Source: Chitinimonas prasina
GTDB taxonomy: Bacteria; Pseudomonadota; Gammaproteobacteria; Burkholderiales; Chitinimonadaceae
Direction of reading: 5' to 3'
Assembly: GCF_030160395.1 (NCBI RefSeq)
Contig: NZ_BSOG01000001.1
Coordinates: 28,117 to 92,116 of the forward strand
Length of the DNA stretch: 64,000 nt
Shown: positions 40,521 through 48,857 of the stretch, one piece after another
Layout: each line of letters begins with the position of its first letter
Numbering within the stretch: the first letter of the stretch is position 1
The notes under the pieces: model-generated
Seen by the model: the letters and a program-made list of their open reading frames with translations, nothing else
Database searches by the model: none
Told to the model about the DNA's origin: nothing
Translations under genes and position numbers: made by a program

Positions 40521-40545
40521 CAAAAAGGGCAGTTCACACTGCCCT
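40521..40545 (-). terminator. Terminator of nadA
   Basis: On the - strand the 7-bp stem with arms GGGCAGT and ACTGCCC is followed directly by TTTTTG. It lies 22 bases after the nadA stop. Confidence 0.85.
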
Positions 40546-40566
40546 CGGTCTTACTCCTTGCCTATG

Positions 40567-41517
40567 TCAGGCAGGTACTACTACCGGCGCCGGCCTGGAT
40601 TGCCGCATCTGCGCCTCGCTGAACGCCAGCATGCGTTCTATCGGCAAGCGGGCGGCATCCATCTGCTCGTGGCTCAGGTAATCGATGCGGGTGCCTTCTC
40701 CAGCCTGCGCGCGCTGTACCCGCTCGACGTTGTTCAGCTTCATATAGGGGCACTGATTGCACTGGCAACCGGCATAGATGGGCGCCTGCACAATCTTGAG
40801 GTCTGGCCGGGCCAGGCCCATGTTGTAGAGTATGCCATCCTCGGTTGCCACAAACAGGGTGGCGTCGGGTTCGCGGTCGAACTGTTTCACCCAGTTCAGC
40901 ATGCCACTGGTGGAGCCCACATAGTCGGCGCGCTTGAGTACCGGCAGCGGGCTTTCCGGGTGGGCAATCAGGTAACTTGGGCCAGCCACCGCGGCCATGC
41001 CTTCATTCAGTGCGGTTTCGTTGAACTTGTCATGTACCTCGCACACCGCGCTCCAGAGCGGCATGTCGTAGCCGTACTGGTAGTTCAGGTAGGCGCCCAT
41101 ATTGCGGTCGGGCGAGAAGATCACCTTCTGGCCCTGGGCATACAGGTGGGCAATGATGTCGTCCACATTGCGGCTGGTGACGATCCAGTCGCTCAAGGCC
41201 TTGTGTTCGGCCGAGCTGTTGATATAGGACACATGCACATGGTCGGCATGCTTGTCGCGCCAGGCCTTGAGGCGCTTGACGTCGGTCTGCGTCACCAGGG
41301 AACAGGTGGAACCGGCGTCAGGCAGTATGACCTCGGCCTGCGGATTCAGTATCTTGGCGGTCTCTGCCATGAAGCGCACGCCGGCAAAGACGATCACGTC
41401 GGCATTGGCATCACGGGCATAGAGCGAGAGTTCGAGAGAGTCGCCGACCTTGTCGGCCATCTGCTGGATTTCTGGCGCAGTGTAATAGTGCGCCAGCGTT
41501 ACGACACGCTTGGACAT
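40567..41517 (-). CDS. nadA: Quinolinate synthase
   Basis: The 316-residue [4Fe-4S] enzyme condenses iminoaspartate with dihydroxyacetone phosphate to form quinolinate for NAD. Family motifs include LAHYYTAPEIQQMADKVGDSL, FAGVRFMAETAKILNP, the cluster cysteine in GSTCS, FSPDRNMGAYL, a second in SAVCEVHDKF, STSGML and the C-terminal CQCNQCPYMKLN. The ATG at 41517 has an AAGGA ribosome site 7 bases upstream and is preferred over an ATG five codons earlier. It is the same short form as other proteobacterial NadA of about 310-370 residues. Confidence 0.94.
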   Translation of the reverse strand: MSKRVVTLAHYYTAPEIQQMADKVGDSLELSLYARDANADVIVFAGVRFMAETAKILNPQAEVILPDAGSTCSLVTQTDVKRLKAWRDKHADHVHVSYINSSAEHKALSDWIVTSRNVDDIIAHLYAQGQKVIFSPDRNMGAYLNYQYGYDMPLWSAVCEVHDKFNETALNEGMAAVAGPSYLIAHPESPLPVLKRADYVGSTSGMLNWVKQFDREPDATLFVATEDGILYNMGLARPDLKIVQAPIYAGCQCNQCPYMKLNNVERVQRAQAGEGTRIDYLSHEQMDAARLPIERMLAFSEAQMRQSRPAPVVVPA

Positions 41518-41730
41518 GGCAGTTCCTTCCATGTTGATACACCGCCTCTCCGGCGGCAGACTGAGCCCGGTAAACTGGGCGGTTCTTGCAGGCTGCACGC
41601 GGAATCCCCGCGCTTTGCTACAGCAGCACAAGCGCACCATAACAAAATCAATGGCTTTGCGCCACCACCCTCCCCTTGCCTGCCGCCTTGGTGTAGGGTT
41701 AGGTCGCACCCATGACTCTGAGCCGTTGCC

Positions 41731-42942
41731 ATGTCCCTGATGACCTTTGACGAAGCCCTGGCCCGCCTGCTGGCGTCAGCCCAGGCCGATACCCGGCAGC
41801 AATCCCTGCCGCTGAGCGAATGCGATGGCCGGGTGCTGGCGCAGGATGTGATCGCCCCCTTGGCAGTACCCGGTTTCGACAACAGCGCCATGGATGGCTA
41901 TGCCCTCCATATCGCCGACTTTGCACAGGTACCCGCGAGCCTGCCGGTGGTGCAACGCATCGCCGCTGGCGAAACCGGCCAGCCGCTGGCGGCCAATAGC
42001 GCCGCCCGCATCTTTACCGGCGCGCCTGTGCCACTTGGCTGCAACGCCGTGGTACCGCAAGAGGAGGTCAATGCTGGCGACGCCGTAATCAGCCTGCAGA
42101 CGCCTCCCAGCCCTGGCCAGCACATACGCCGGCTGGGAGAAGACATCGCTGCTGGCAGCACGGTATTGCAGGCAGGGCAAAGACTGGCCCCCCAGCATGT
42201 TGCGCTGGCCGCCTCTCTGGGCATAGCCGAACTGGCGGTACATCCGGCCTTGCGGGTGGGGCTGCTGTGTACCGGCGACGAACTGACCCAGCCCGGCCAG
42301 CCGCTGCCGGCAGGTGGCATCTACAACTCCAACCAGTTTGCCATCGGCGGCTTGCTGAGCCGGCTGGGATGCCAGGTCAACGACTACGGCAAGGTGGCCG
42401 ATAGCCATGACGCCACCCTGGCCGCCTTGCGCCATGCGGCACGGGAGAACGACGTGGTCATCACCTGCGGCGGGGTCTCGGTCGGCGAGGAAGACCACGT
42501 CAAGGCAGCGGTATCCGAGCTGGGGCAGCTGGATCTTTGGCGTATTGCCATCAAGCCCGGCAAGCCACTAGCGTTTGGCAAGGTAGGACAGGCCGCCTTC
42601 ATCGGCCTGCCTGGCAACCCAGTCAGCGCCTTCCTGACCTTTTTACTGCTGGCCCGTCCTTTCCTGCTGCGCCGTATGGGTTGCCCATCACAGCCCGCGA
42701 CTGCCCTCCAGGTCAGCGCCGGCTTTGACTGGCCACGCGCCGACAAGCGACGAGAGTTTCTGCGCGCCAAGCTGGAAGTGGACAGCATCGGTGGATTGAG
42801 CGCCACCCTCTACCCCAGCCAGGGCTCTGCCGTCATGAGCAGCCTGGCCTGGGCCGGCGGCCTGATAGACCTGCCCGCCGGCCATACCGTGAAGAAAGGC
42901 GATACCGTACGGTATCTGCCACTGGATCAATTGATTGGATAG
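41731..42942 (+). CDS. moeA: Molybdopterin molybdenumtransferase
   Basis: The 403-residue enzyme inserts molybdate into adenylylated molybdopterin. Signatures are the N-terminal PLSECDGRVLAQD and FDNSAMDGYA motif, IFTGAPVP, the MoCF domain GDELTQPGQPLP ... YNSNQFA, GGVSVGEEDHV and the Mo-site IKPGKPLAFG plus GLPGNPVSAF. The length is usual. It heads the operon moeA-moaD-moaE-mobA-moaC, and is divergent from nadA. The enzyme completes the cofactor needed by NasA. Confidence 0.96.
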   Translation: MSLMTFDEALARLLASAQADTRQQSLPLSECDGRVLAQDVIAPLAVPGFDNSAMDGYALHIADFAQVPASLPVVQRIAAGETGQPLAANSAARIFTGAPVPLGCNAVVPQEEVNAGDAVISLQTPPSPGQHIRRLGEDIAAGSTVLQAGQRLAPQHVALAASLGIAELAVHPALRVGLLCTGDELTQPGQPLPAGGIYNSNQFAIGGLLSRLGCQVNDYGKVADSHDATLAALRHAARENDVVITCGGVSVGEEDHVKAAVSELGQLDLWRIAIKPGKPLAFGKVGQAAFIGLPGNPVSAFLTFLLLARPFLLRRMGCPSQPATALQVSAGFDWPRADKRREFLRAKLEVDSIGGLSATLYPSQGSAVMSSLAWAGGLIDLPAGHTVKKGDTVRYLPLDQLIG

Positions 42943-42948
42943 CCCCCT

Positions 42949-43206
42949 ATGCAAGTGACACTGCTTTACTTCGCCCGCCTGCGTGAGCGGTTTGGCATGG
43001 CAGAAGAACAACTGAGCCTGCCCGAAGGCATACAAACCGTGGCAGGCCTGATTGCCCACCTGGCGGCCCGTGGCGACGTCTGGGCCGAGGAACTGGCCGG
43101 CGAGCGCGTCTATCGCGTCGCCTTGGATCAGGAAATGGCCGATTTCAGCGCCCAGTTGCACCACGGTGCCGAAGTCGCGGTGTTTCCTCCCGTCACAGGA
43201 GGCTAA
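42949..43206 (+). CDS. moaD: Molybdopterin synthase sulfur carrier subunit
   Basis: The 85-residue ubiquitin-like protein ends in the required Gly-Gly (PPVTGG), which carries the thiocarboxylate. It starts 6 bases after moeA and is followed by moaE after 4 bases. Its partner is MoaE. The start MQVTLLYFARLRERFG is typical. Confidence 0.95.
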   Translation: MQVTLLYFARLRERFGMAEEQLSLPEGIQTVAGLIAHLAARGDVWAEELAGERVYRVALDQEMADFSAQLHHGAEVAVFPPVTGG

Positions 43207-43210
43207 CGCG

Positions 43211-43738
43211 ATGGAAACACTGCCTCAAGCTACCATTCCATCGGCGCGCCTCCATGTTGCGGTGCAGGCCGAAGACTTTGACCTGCAGACCGAGCTGCGT
43301 ACCCTGTCTGCTGGCGACCGCGGTATTGGCGCCATCACCAGTTTTGTGGGCCTGGTACGTGATCTGAACCTGGCCGATGATGTCGTGGCGCTGGAACTCG
43401 AGCACTACCCCGGCATGACCGAAAAAGCCCTGATACGCATCGCAGAAGAAGCTGCCGTTCGCTGGCCGTTGCATGGGGTAAGCATCATCCACCGGGTCGG
43501 CAAGCTATACCCTGGTGACGCCATCGTACTGGTGCTGGTCGCCAGCGCCCATCGCCATGCCGCCTTCGAGGCCAATGCCTTCATCATGGACTTCCTCAAG
43601 ACCCGAGCCCCCTTCTGGAAGAAGGAATGGACACCCGAAGGACCGCGCTGGGTGGATGCCCGCGAAACCGACTACAGCGCAGCCGCCCGCTGGCACAAGG
43701 TCGTCAGCGAGCAATATGGCAATGACAAACACGACTGA
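43211..43738 (+). CDS. moaE: Molybdopterin synthase catalytic subunit
   Basis: The 175-residue protein makes molybdopterin from cyclic pyranopterin with MoaD sulfur. It shows the conserved GAITSFVGLVRD, LELEHYPGMTEKAL, IIHRVGKLYPGD and active-site KTRAPFWKKEWT segments. The ATG at 43211 follows AGGAGGC. It overlaps the mobA start by about 17 bases, so the operon is tightly coupled. Confidence 0.95.
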   Translation: METLPQATIPSARLHVAVQAEDFDLQTELRTLSAGDRGIGAITSFVGLVRDLNLADDVVALELEHYPGMTEKALIRIAEEAAVRWPLHGVSIIHRVGKLYPGDAIVLVLVASAHRHAAFEANAFIMDFLKTRAPFWKKEWTPEGPRWVDARETDYSAAARWHKVVSEQYGNDKHD

Positions 43739-44318
43739 AGCTTATGAAGCCGTGATACTGGCCGGCGGTCAGGGCAGCCGCATGGGCGGCCTGGACAAGG
43801 GCTTGGTGCCCTGGCAGGGCACACCCCTATACCAGCATGCACTGAGCCGTCTGGCGCAGCAATCCTTCCGCCCCCAGCGGGTCAGCCTCAGCGTCAATCG
43901 CAATCTCGCCCACTATGCGGCCAGCGGCCTGCCTCTGTTGGGCGACAGGCGCCTTGGCCACGCCGGCCCGTTGGCCGGCGTGGAAACGGCCTTATTACAC
44001 AGCCAGAGCGACTGGCTGTTGTGCCTGCCATGCGACATGCCCCTGCTACCCACTGAGCTGGCCGCCAGCCTGCTGAGTGCGGTAAACGGCACCACCCTGG
44101 CGGCCTACGCCACGACAGCAGAGGGTCCGCAGCCGGTGTGCTGCCTGCTGCATCGATCCCTGGGCAGCGCCCTGTCGCGCTATCTTGATAGCGGCCAGGG
44201 CCGGGTACTGGGCTGGCTGAACACCCTGCCTGCCGCTGCCGTCGGCTTTGACGACAGCGCCAGCTTTGCCAATTTCAATACCTTGGCGGCAGTCGCCGCA
44301 GACGAGCATAAGACATGA
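43722..44318 (+). CDS. mobA: Molybdenum cofactor guanylyltransferase
   Basis: This 198-residue enzyme adds GMP to molybdopterin, making the guanine dinucleotide form used by NasA-type reductases. The GTP loop [16 protein letters not shown] is intact, followed by [13 protein letters not shown] and the metal aspartate in CDMPLLP. The ATG at 43722 is preferred, but an ATG at 43716 is possible; neither has a strong ribosome site, fitting coupling to moaE. It overlaps moaC by ATGA. Confidence 0.94.
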   Translation: MTNTTEAYEAVILAGGQGSRMGGLDKGLVPWQGTPLYQHALSRLAQQSFRPQRVSLSVNRNLAHYAASGLPLLGDRRLGHAGPLAGVETALLHSQSDWLLCLPCDMPLLPTELAASLLSAVNGTTLAAYATTAEGPQPVCCLLHRSLGSALSRYLDSGQGRVLGWLNTLPAAAVGFDDSASFANFNTLAAVAADEHKT

Positions 44319-44809
44319 GCAATGATTTGACCCATTTCAACGCCCAGGGCCAGGCCCATATGGTGGACGTGGCCAACAAGGCGGAAACCCACCGGGTCGC
44401 CATCGCCGAGGGTCGTATCAGCATGCAGCCCAGCACCTTCGAGCGATTGCAGGGAGGCCAGGCCAGCAAGGGCGATGTACTGGGTGTAGCGCGGCTCGCC
44501 GGCCTCATGGCCGCCAAGCAGACCGGCACCCTGATCCCGCTATGCCACCCCATCCCCTTGACCCATGTGGCGGTAGAGTTTGAGCTGGATGCCTCCCACC
44601 ACGCAGTCTGTTGCCGCGCCACGACCGAGACGGTGGGGCGCACCGGGGTGGAGATGGAAGCCATGACGGCGGTCAGCGTGGGGCTGCTGACCATCTACGA
44701 CATGCTCAAGGCTGTGGACAAGGGTATGGTCATCGACTCCGTACGGCTACTGGAAAAACGTGGCGGCAAATCGGGGCACTGGCATGCTGGCGAACAGAGC
44801 AACCACTAA
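44315..44809 (+). CDS. moaC: Cyclic pyranopterin monophosphate synthase
   Basis: The 164-residue enzyme converts 3',8-cyclo-GTP from MoaA into cyclic pyranopterin monophosphate. Conserved features are [41 protein letters not shown] and [13 protein letters not shown] with the catalytic lysines. It closes the molybdenum operon; no terminator is seen directly after it, and the following 100 bases lead into an IS remnant. Confidence 0.96.
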   Translation: MSNDLTHFNAQGQAHMVDVANKAETHRVAIAEGRISMQPSTFERLQGGQASKGDVLGVARLAGLMAAKQTGTLIPLCHPIPLTHVAVEFELDASHHAVCCRATTETVGRTGVEMEAMTAVSVGLLTIYDMLKAVDKGMVIDSVRLLEKRGGKSGHWHAGEQSNH

Positions 44810-44917
44810 ACATAGTCTGTCAATGCCAGCGCCAGTGCGACGCTTTGCTTTCGGTGCGCCGACTAGGCAAATTCAGATTCGCGTGCGGGCGCTGGTGACC
44901 GTAGACCTGTCTTAACT

Positions 44918-45251
44918 AGTCCGCCCTGAACAATTCCACTTTCAGCCAGCACCCGGCGTCAATTGCGATCCCATCCGCCAGCGAATCACCAGCAACCTCG
45001 CCAGGCCAGCCAGAATCAAGGCACAAAGAAGCCGCAGCTTCCGCAGAATCATCCGCAAGTTGTGACCACAACCGCACAGCAGGGCATGGGAGGCATCGCC
45101 TTCCGCGCCTTTCAGCCAGTTCCGCTGACTTTCCCCCTCGCAAATTTGCAAGATATTGGTGGGACTTTAATGAAAACCGGCAAATCCCAACACTTGGATT
45201 TGCCATTTTTTACATATGGATCAGTGTGTTGTGGATTGTTCAGTGGTGACT
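44918..45251. mobile_element. 334-bp remnant of an IS5-type element
   Basis: Imperfect terminal repeats of about 19 bases (44918-44937 and 45233-45251; shared core CTGAACAAT) bound the segment. The 4-base direct repeat AACT flanks it on both sides (44914-44917 and 45252-45255). Only the C-terminal coding part of a transposase remains, with the rest deleted. The inner palindrome GGCAAATCC/GGATTTGCC with a T-run lies near 45179-45210. Terminal repeats and duplication are seen directly; the IS5 family link rests on the transposase tail. Confidence 0.68.
44942..45166 (-). pseudogene. Transposase C-terminal fragment (DDE_Tnp_1/IS5 type)
   Basis: About 75 codons remain, reading SQRNWLKGAEGDASHALLCG and GHNLRMILRKLRLLCALI, a sequence typical of the last part of IS5-type transposases after the catalytic core. 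A stop lies directly upstream in frame, and the DDE core is missing. It ends 4 bases before the terminal repeat, as expected for an IS gene end. Confidence 0.68.
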
Positions 45252-45297
45252 AACTAACATGGGCATGCTGCCAGCAGCGCTGACCACATTCTCCAAG

Positions 45298-47349
45298 TCA
45301 GGCGACTGCAGGCGCCTCTTGTTTTGCTCTCAGCATTGCGGGCTCGTCTACATCCAGCACACGGGAAATGAAGACTGAACTTTCGGACGTAGGACGTGCA
45401 TAGGGTAAGTAAGTCAGGTGTTCCATTATCAGCTTCAACTGAGGCGGAAAAGACAGATACTCCAGCAATTCTTGAGAAGTAGGCCGTTCGCCTGACCAGA
45501 GTCGATGGATGATTTTTCTCATCTTTTTCTCACCGTCTTTCCAGTGGAATTCAGAAATGGTACTTTCGTCAAAGAATTTACCCAATGCCGAATAATCGGA
45601 AATGTAGACGCCGTCTATAGGCTGCCTTGAGTAATTCATAGAATTCAAAATTACTGGCACCACCGTAAGCTCAGAGAGCTTCCGATCGAACAGCGACTCG
45701 ACCACCTCAGGGCGGGCCCTTAAGCCGCGTTCTAGACGTTTAACCTGCTTGACTGTGTCGTCGATAAATTTGCTATAACGCAGGGCCTGTACCGCATGAT
45801 TGCCTGATAACAAGGTATTCTTGCACTCGACCAGGAACAGCGTGTCGTCCAACAGCAGCAAGGCATCGTACTCATACTGAGCGTGGTCGATGCTGAAGCT
45901 GGTAGCCTTGCACTGGTAGTCCCGCTCATGGAAAAATGAGACGACCTTGCCTTCAAAACCCTTACCCTTTTTCTCAAACTGCGTGTCAAGTGAACTCAAC
46001 CTCGAAAAGAGTACGTTTGGAAGGTTGCAGGTTATGAGAACATCTGCGAGCAGCGAATATTTGCCATCCTGCGAACGGATCAATGGTGAGTCATAGAGAT
46101 CACGGCTGTCCTGACCGAACGTCAGATGATGGATTAGTGTTGGAATATGCAAGGCGGGAATCTGGTAATCACTGAAACCCTGCTCCAGCTCCGCTTTGTC
46201 GAACATTACCAGGCAGGAATCAGCCTGTTTGGCTTCTGCCAACAGCTTCAGCGAGCAGTAGCCTCGCACCCACTCCCGCAGGGTCAGACCGTGGTATCGC
46301 TCTTGATCCGAAAAAACGTCAAATGACAAAATTTCTGCTAGTGTCGCAAGGGCAATCCCTTCTTCCTTTGAGACGAATGGTCCACCTGAAAGACTTGGCG
46401 CTACCGCGCCTTTGGCCATGACGGGTATGAGCTGATTCGCTCCTTGTATGAACCGAATCGTGTTCTGTACCGCCCAGGAGTGAAGCCTACGGTTAGCCAA
46501 GAAATCGTAAACCTCAACCTCAGAAGGCTCACGATGAAAAAAGAGAGGGTCTGCGAATTTTGAGTAAAAATCTTCTGGAAGAGAAGAACGAGGAATCCCG
46601 GCATTTTCCATACTGGTAATTTCGCCGCCAAAGAAAAGCGTGCGGTTCGCGATGTCCTCAAGAGCATTCCAGGTTATCGCGTAGAGTTGAATAGAACCGG
46701 CTTTAAAAATATGTTCATCCGTGATTGCAACTTTTTGGGGGGCTAGTAGTTTGCCTTCAGAAAGTAAATTGTGCTCAAAAGATAACATTTTCAACGTCAA
46801 GCTCAGCGAGGAAATGATGTTGGAATATGCAGCATCCACATTCACCTCGTTGCCGTCTGGAAGTTTGACGATTACCATTTCTGGCATCGCAAACTGCAGG
46901 TTGGCTTTGGCCCTCACCTCGATTTCTGCCATCGCCTGCTGAGCTGCATCGTGGAGATCCTTGAGCTCTCGCGATGCCCGCTCGACATGGCTCCAGAATT
47001 GAATGTCCTCAGGAAATTTTGAAATGTCACACTTAGGGAGAGACGAGCGGGTCTCGTCAAAGCTACGTTCAATGATCTGAATCTTATCGTTGAGATCCCG
47101 AGCGAAAGGCTGAGCCTGTGCGTGATGATTCGTCATAACGGGAGCGTTTAGAAGCGAATCGTAAAACTCGTTTCGTTTTGTGCGGTTGCCGCGTATCTGA
47201 AAAGCACCAGGCTGTGCCAATTTCGCCGCAAAGGCAGCTATCACTTCTTCGGTACTGAGGGACTCTAGCGCTTCAAGAGCTTTTGGTAGGTCAAATTTAT
47301 CAAAAGCATTTTGCAGCTGTTTTCGATGGCCGTTGTGGTCGGTACTCAT
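45298..47349 (-). CDS. Large hypothetical protein with PD-(D/E)XK nuclease signature
   Basis: The 683-residue protein is not recognised by name. Its first 430 residues are mostly helical, with a coiled-coil-like segment near 95-165, and show no known motif. Residues about 460-545 carry a nuclease-like core: E466 (GFEGKVV), D495 (EYDALLLLDD) and E508-x-K510 (FLVECKN), the D...ExK arrangement of restriction-type and NERD-like enzymes, followed by a helix with ALRYSKFIDDTVKQVKRL. Base composition is visibly AT-richer than neighbours, and the gene lies between an IS5 remnant and an IS3 element. This suggests horizontal transfer and perhaps a DNA-targeting defence function. Expression signals are not clear. 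Confidence 0.72.
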   Translation of the reverse strand: MSTDHNGHRKQLQNAFDKFDLPKALEALESLSTEEVIAAFAAKLAQPGAFQIRGNRTKRNEFYDSLLNAPVMTNHHAQAQPFARDLNDKIQIIERSFDETRSSLPKCDISKFPEDIQFWSHVERASRELKDLHDAAQQAMAEIEVRAKANLQFAMPEMVIVKLPDGNEVNVDAAYSNIISSLSLTLKMLSFEHNLLSEGKLLAPQKVAITDEHIFKAGSIQLYAITWNALEDIANRTLFFGGEITSMENAGIPRSSLPEDFYSKFADPLFFHREPSEVEVYDFLANRRLHSWAVQNTIRFIQGANQLIPVMAKGAVAPSLSGGPFVSKEEGIALATLAEILSFDVFSDQERYHGLTLREWVRGYCSLKLLAEAKQADSCLVMFDKAELEQGFSDYQIPALHIPTLIHHLTFGQDSRDLYDSPLIRSQDGKYSLLADVLITCNLPNVLFSRLSSLDTQFEKKGKGFEGKVVSFFHERDYQCKATSFSIDHAQYEYDALLLLDDTLFLVECKNTLLSGNHAVQALRYSKFIDDTVKQVKRLERGLRARPEVVESLFDRKLSELTVVPVILNSMNYSRQPIDGVYISDYSALGKFFDESTISEFHWKDGEKKMRKIIHRLWSGERPTSQELLEYLSFPPQLKLIMEHLTYLPYARPTSESSVFISRVLDVDEPAMLRAKQEAPAVA

Positions 47350-47474
47350 GGATTGTCCTTAACGATTGGTGTAAAGGGGCAGAGTCGCCGCTAAACCCGT
47401 TCATCTATAAACGGCCTCCGAGGATCTCTGAGTTACGAGCGGCACCCACCGCAGCAAATTCTGCGCCACCGTAT
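47350..47474. other. Promoter-side gap of the nuclease-like gene
   Basis: About 125 bases between the nuclease-like gene start and the duplicated IS end. No gene or clear promoter is visible; the insertion may supply or disrupt upstream signals. Confidence 0.3.
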
Positions 47475-47576
47475 TGACCTCCTCCCGGCTAACCGAGCGG
47501 TCGAACCTAGAGATTCCCAGCCTTATGACCTCCTCCCGGCTAACCGAGCGGTCGAACCTAGAGATTCCCAGCCTTA
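47475..47576. repeat. Tandem 51-bp duplication of the IS3 element end
   Basis: Two exact 51-base units (47475-47525 and 47526-47576) each begin TGACCTCCTCCCGGC and include the terminal repeat and the last codons and stop of the transposase. It may reflect a nested insertion, an abortive transposition or replication slippage. Confidence 0.9.
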
Positions 47577-48397
47577 ATATGAGCGAGCCGGAACTCGCTC
47601 GGGGTCAGGTCATCCAGCGAACTGTGTGGCCTGAATTCGTTGTAATCCACTCGCCAATCTTCGATCTTCTCGCGCGCATCGTCCAGCGACAGGAACCAGT
47701 GCACGTTTAGGCATTCGTCTCGCAAGCTGCCGTTGAACGACTCAATGAACGCATTATCCGTGGGTTTGCCAGGGCGCGAGAAGTCCAACGTCACTCCCTG
47801 CTCATAAGCCCACTGATCCAGCATCTGGGAAATAAACTCGCTGCCATTGTCGACCCGAATTCGCCGTGGCGTCCCTCTCAATGCCTGCAAGTGACGCATC
47901 GTCGCGACGACATCCGCCGCTTTCAGGGCGTAATCGACCGTGATGGCAAGGCTCTCTCGGCTAAAATTATCGACTACAGTTAACGCCCGGATTTTCTGCC
48001 CGTTGAAGAGCTGATCGGCGACGAAATCCATGCTCCAGCACTCATTCAAACCAGAGGCGATGGGTCGTTCTTCGCGGTGTGCAGCAGCGACATGGCGGCG
48101 TGGTCGCTTCCGTCGCAGGTTCTGCCCTTCATCGCAATAAATCCGGTAGGTCTTCTTGTGGTTGATTACCCAGCCCTCGCGCCGCGACAGCACGTGGATG
48201 CGCTCGGCACCATAGCGAATTCGGGTCGCGGCGATTTCCTTAATCCGTTGTCGCTCAGCTCGATCGTCCCTGGGATGGGGGCGATAGAAATACGTCGCTT
48301 GCCGCAATTGGTTCACTGCGGTGGCACGACGAATACTGACGCGATAGGCGCCAATCAGAAAGTTAGCCAGCTCGCGCTTGCGAGCTGGCTTTACAGC
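47558..48397 (-). CDS. IS3-family transposase OrfB (DDE integrase part)
   Basis: The 279-residue frame downstream of the -1 shift carries the rve integrase core: MDFVADQLFNGQKIRALTVVDNF (first D), LRGTPRRIRVDNGSEFIS (second D) and the glutamate in AFIESFNGSLRDECLN, with the HTH_21 helix-turn-helix ahead of it (KPARKRELANFLIGAYRVSI). The best matches in memory are IS407/IS511-group transposases. It is normally made as an OrfAB fusion by frameshifting at 48398-48404. It also has an internal GTG at 48316. All three catalytic acids are present. Confidence 0.9.
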   Translation of the reverse strand, partial: AVKPARKRELANFLIGAYRVSIRRATAVNQLRQATYFYRPHPRDDRAERQRIKEIAATRIRYGAERIHVLSRREGWVINHKKTYRIYCDEGQNLRRKRPRRHVAAAHREERPIASGLNECWSMDFVADQLFNGQKIRALTVVDNFSRESLAITVDYALKAADVVATMRHLQALRGTPRRIRVDNGSEFISQMLDQWAYEQGVTLDFSRPGKPTDNAFIESFNGSLRDECLNVHWFLSLDDAREKIEDWRVDYNEFRPHSSLDDLTPSEFRLAHIKAGNL

Positions 48398-48657
48398 TTT
48401 TTTTGGATGACTTCCTGCAACATCTGCTTGTCCAGGCTCAGGTCGGCCACCATGCGCTTAAGCCTGGCGTTTTCTTCTTCCAGTTGCTTTAACCGACGCA
48501 GTTCGGTGACGCCCAAACCGCCGTACTTCTTCTTCCAATTGTAGAAGGTGGCTTCCGAGACACCCATCTTGCGGCAGACCTCTGCAACCGTCGTACCCGA
48601 CTCCGCTTGGCGAAGTGCAAATGCGATCTGCTCTTCCGTGAATTTCGACTTCTTCAT
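48391..48657 (-). CDS. IS3-family transposase OrfA
   Basis: The 88-residue protein has the helix-turn-helix (EEQIAFALRQAESGTTVAEV, RKMGVSEATFYNWKKKYGGL) and the leucine-zipper tail (LKQLEEENARLKRMVADLSL). The ATG at 48657 follows AGGAGA. Near its end lies an A7 run on the coding strand (48398-48404), where a -1 shift joins OrfA to OrfB. Confidence 0.92.
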   Translation of the reverse strand: MKKSKFTEEQIAFALRQAESGTTVAEVCRKMGVSEATFYNWKKKYGGLGVTELRRLKQLEEENARLKRMVADLSLDKQMLQEVIQKKL

Positions 48658-48857
48658 GACAAATCTCCTGTCTCGCAAGGCGCTAAATTTGCCAGAAATC
48701 TCTACTTCTCAGCGCTACGATTTTGCGGGGGGAGGTCAAATCTTTCAGATCAAGGTGGGGCGAGAGGCGCACAGGCATGGGCGGCAATGGCATGGTAGTT
48801 TTCACCTTCCCTCTGTAGGATGGACACCTGTTCACCCCCTTGTGATAGCGCCGCGCC

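Larger units (their letters stand above)
47475..48738 (-). mobile_element. IS3-family (IS407-like) insertion sequence with duplicated end
   Basis: The element starts and ends with imperfect inverted repeats: TGACCTCCTCCCG at the 47526 end and TGACCTCCCCCCG (reverse complement) at the 48738 end, with a second shared block TAGAGATT about 32 bases in. The single-copy length is 1213 bases (47526-48738), and a further 51-base copy of the left end precedes it (47475-47525). No flanking target duplication is obvious. It codes for a two-frame transposase with a frameshift site. It appears complete and could be mobile. Confidence 0.88.

Noticed and set aside
39175-41715. 846-codon open frame on the + strand across araC, nadM-Nudix and nadA
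   Set aside because: It spans three well-supported - strand genes and a terminator, so it cannot be one gene.
44916-45206. 96-codon frame across the IS5 remnant
   Set aside because: It joins unrelated parts of a deleted element; the recognisable transposase tail is in another frame.
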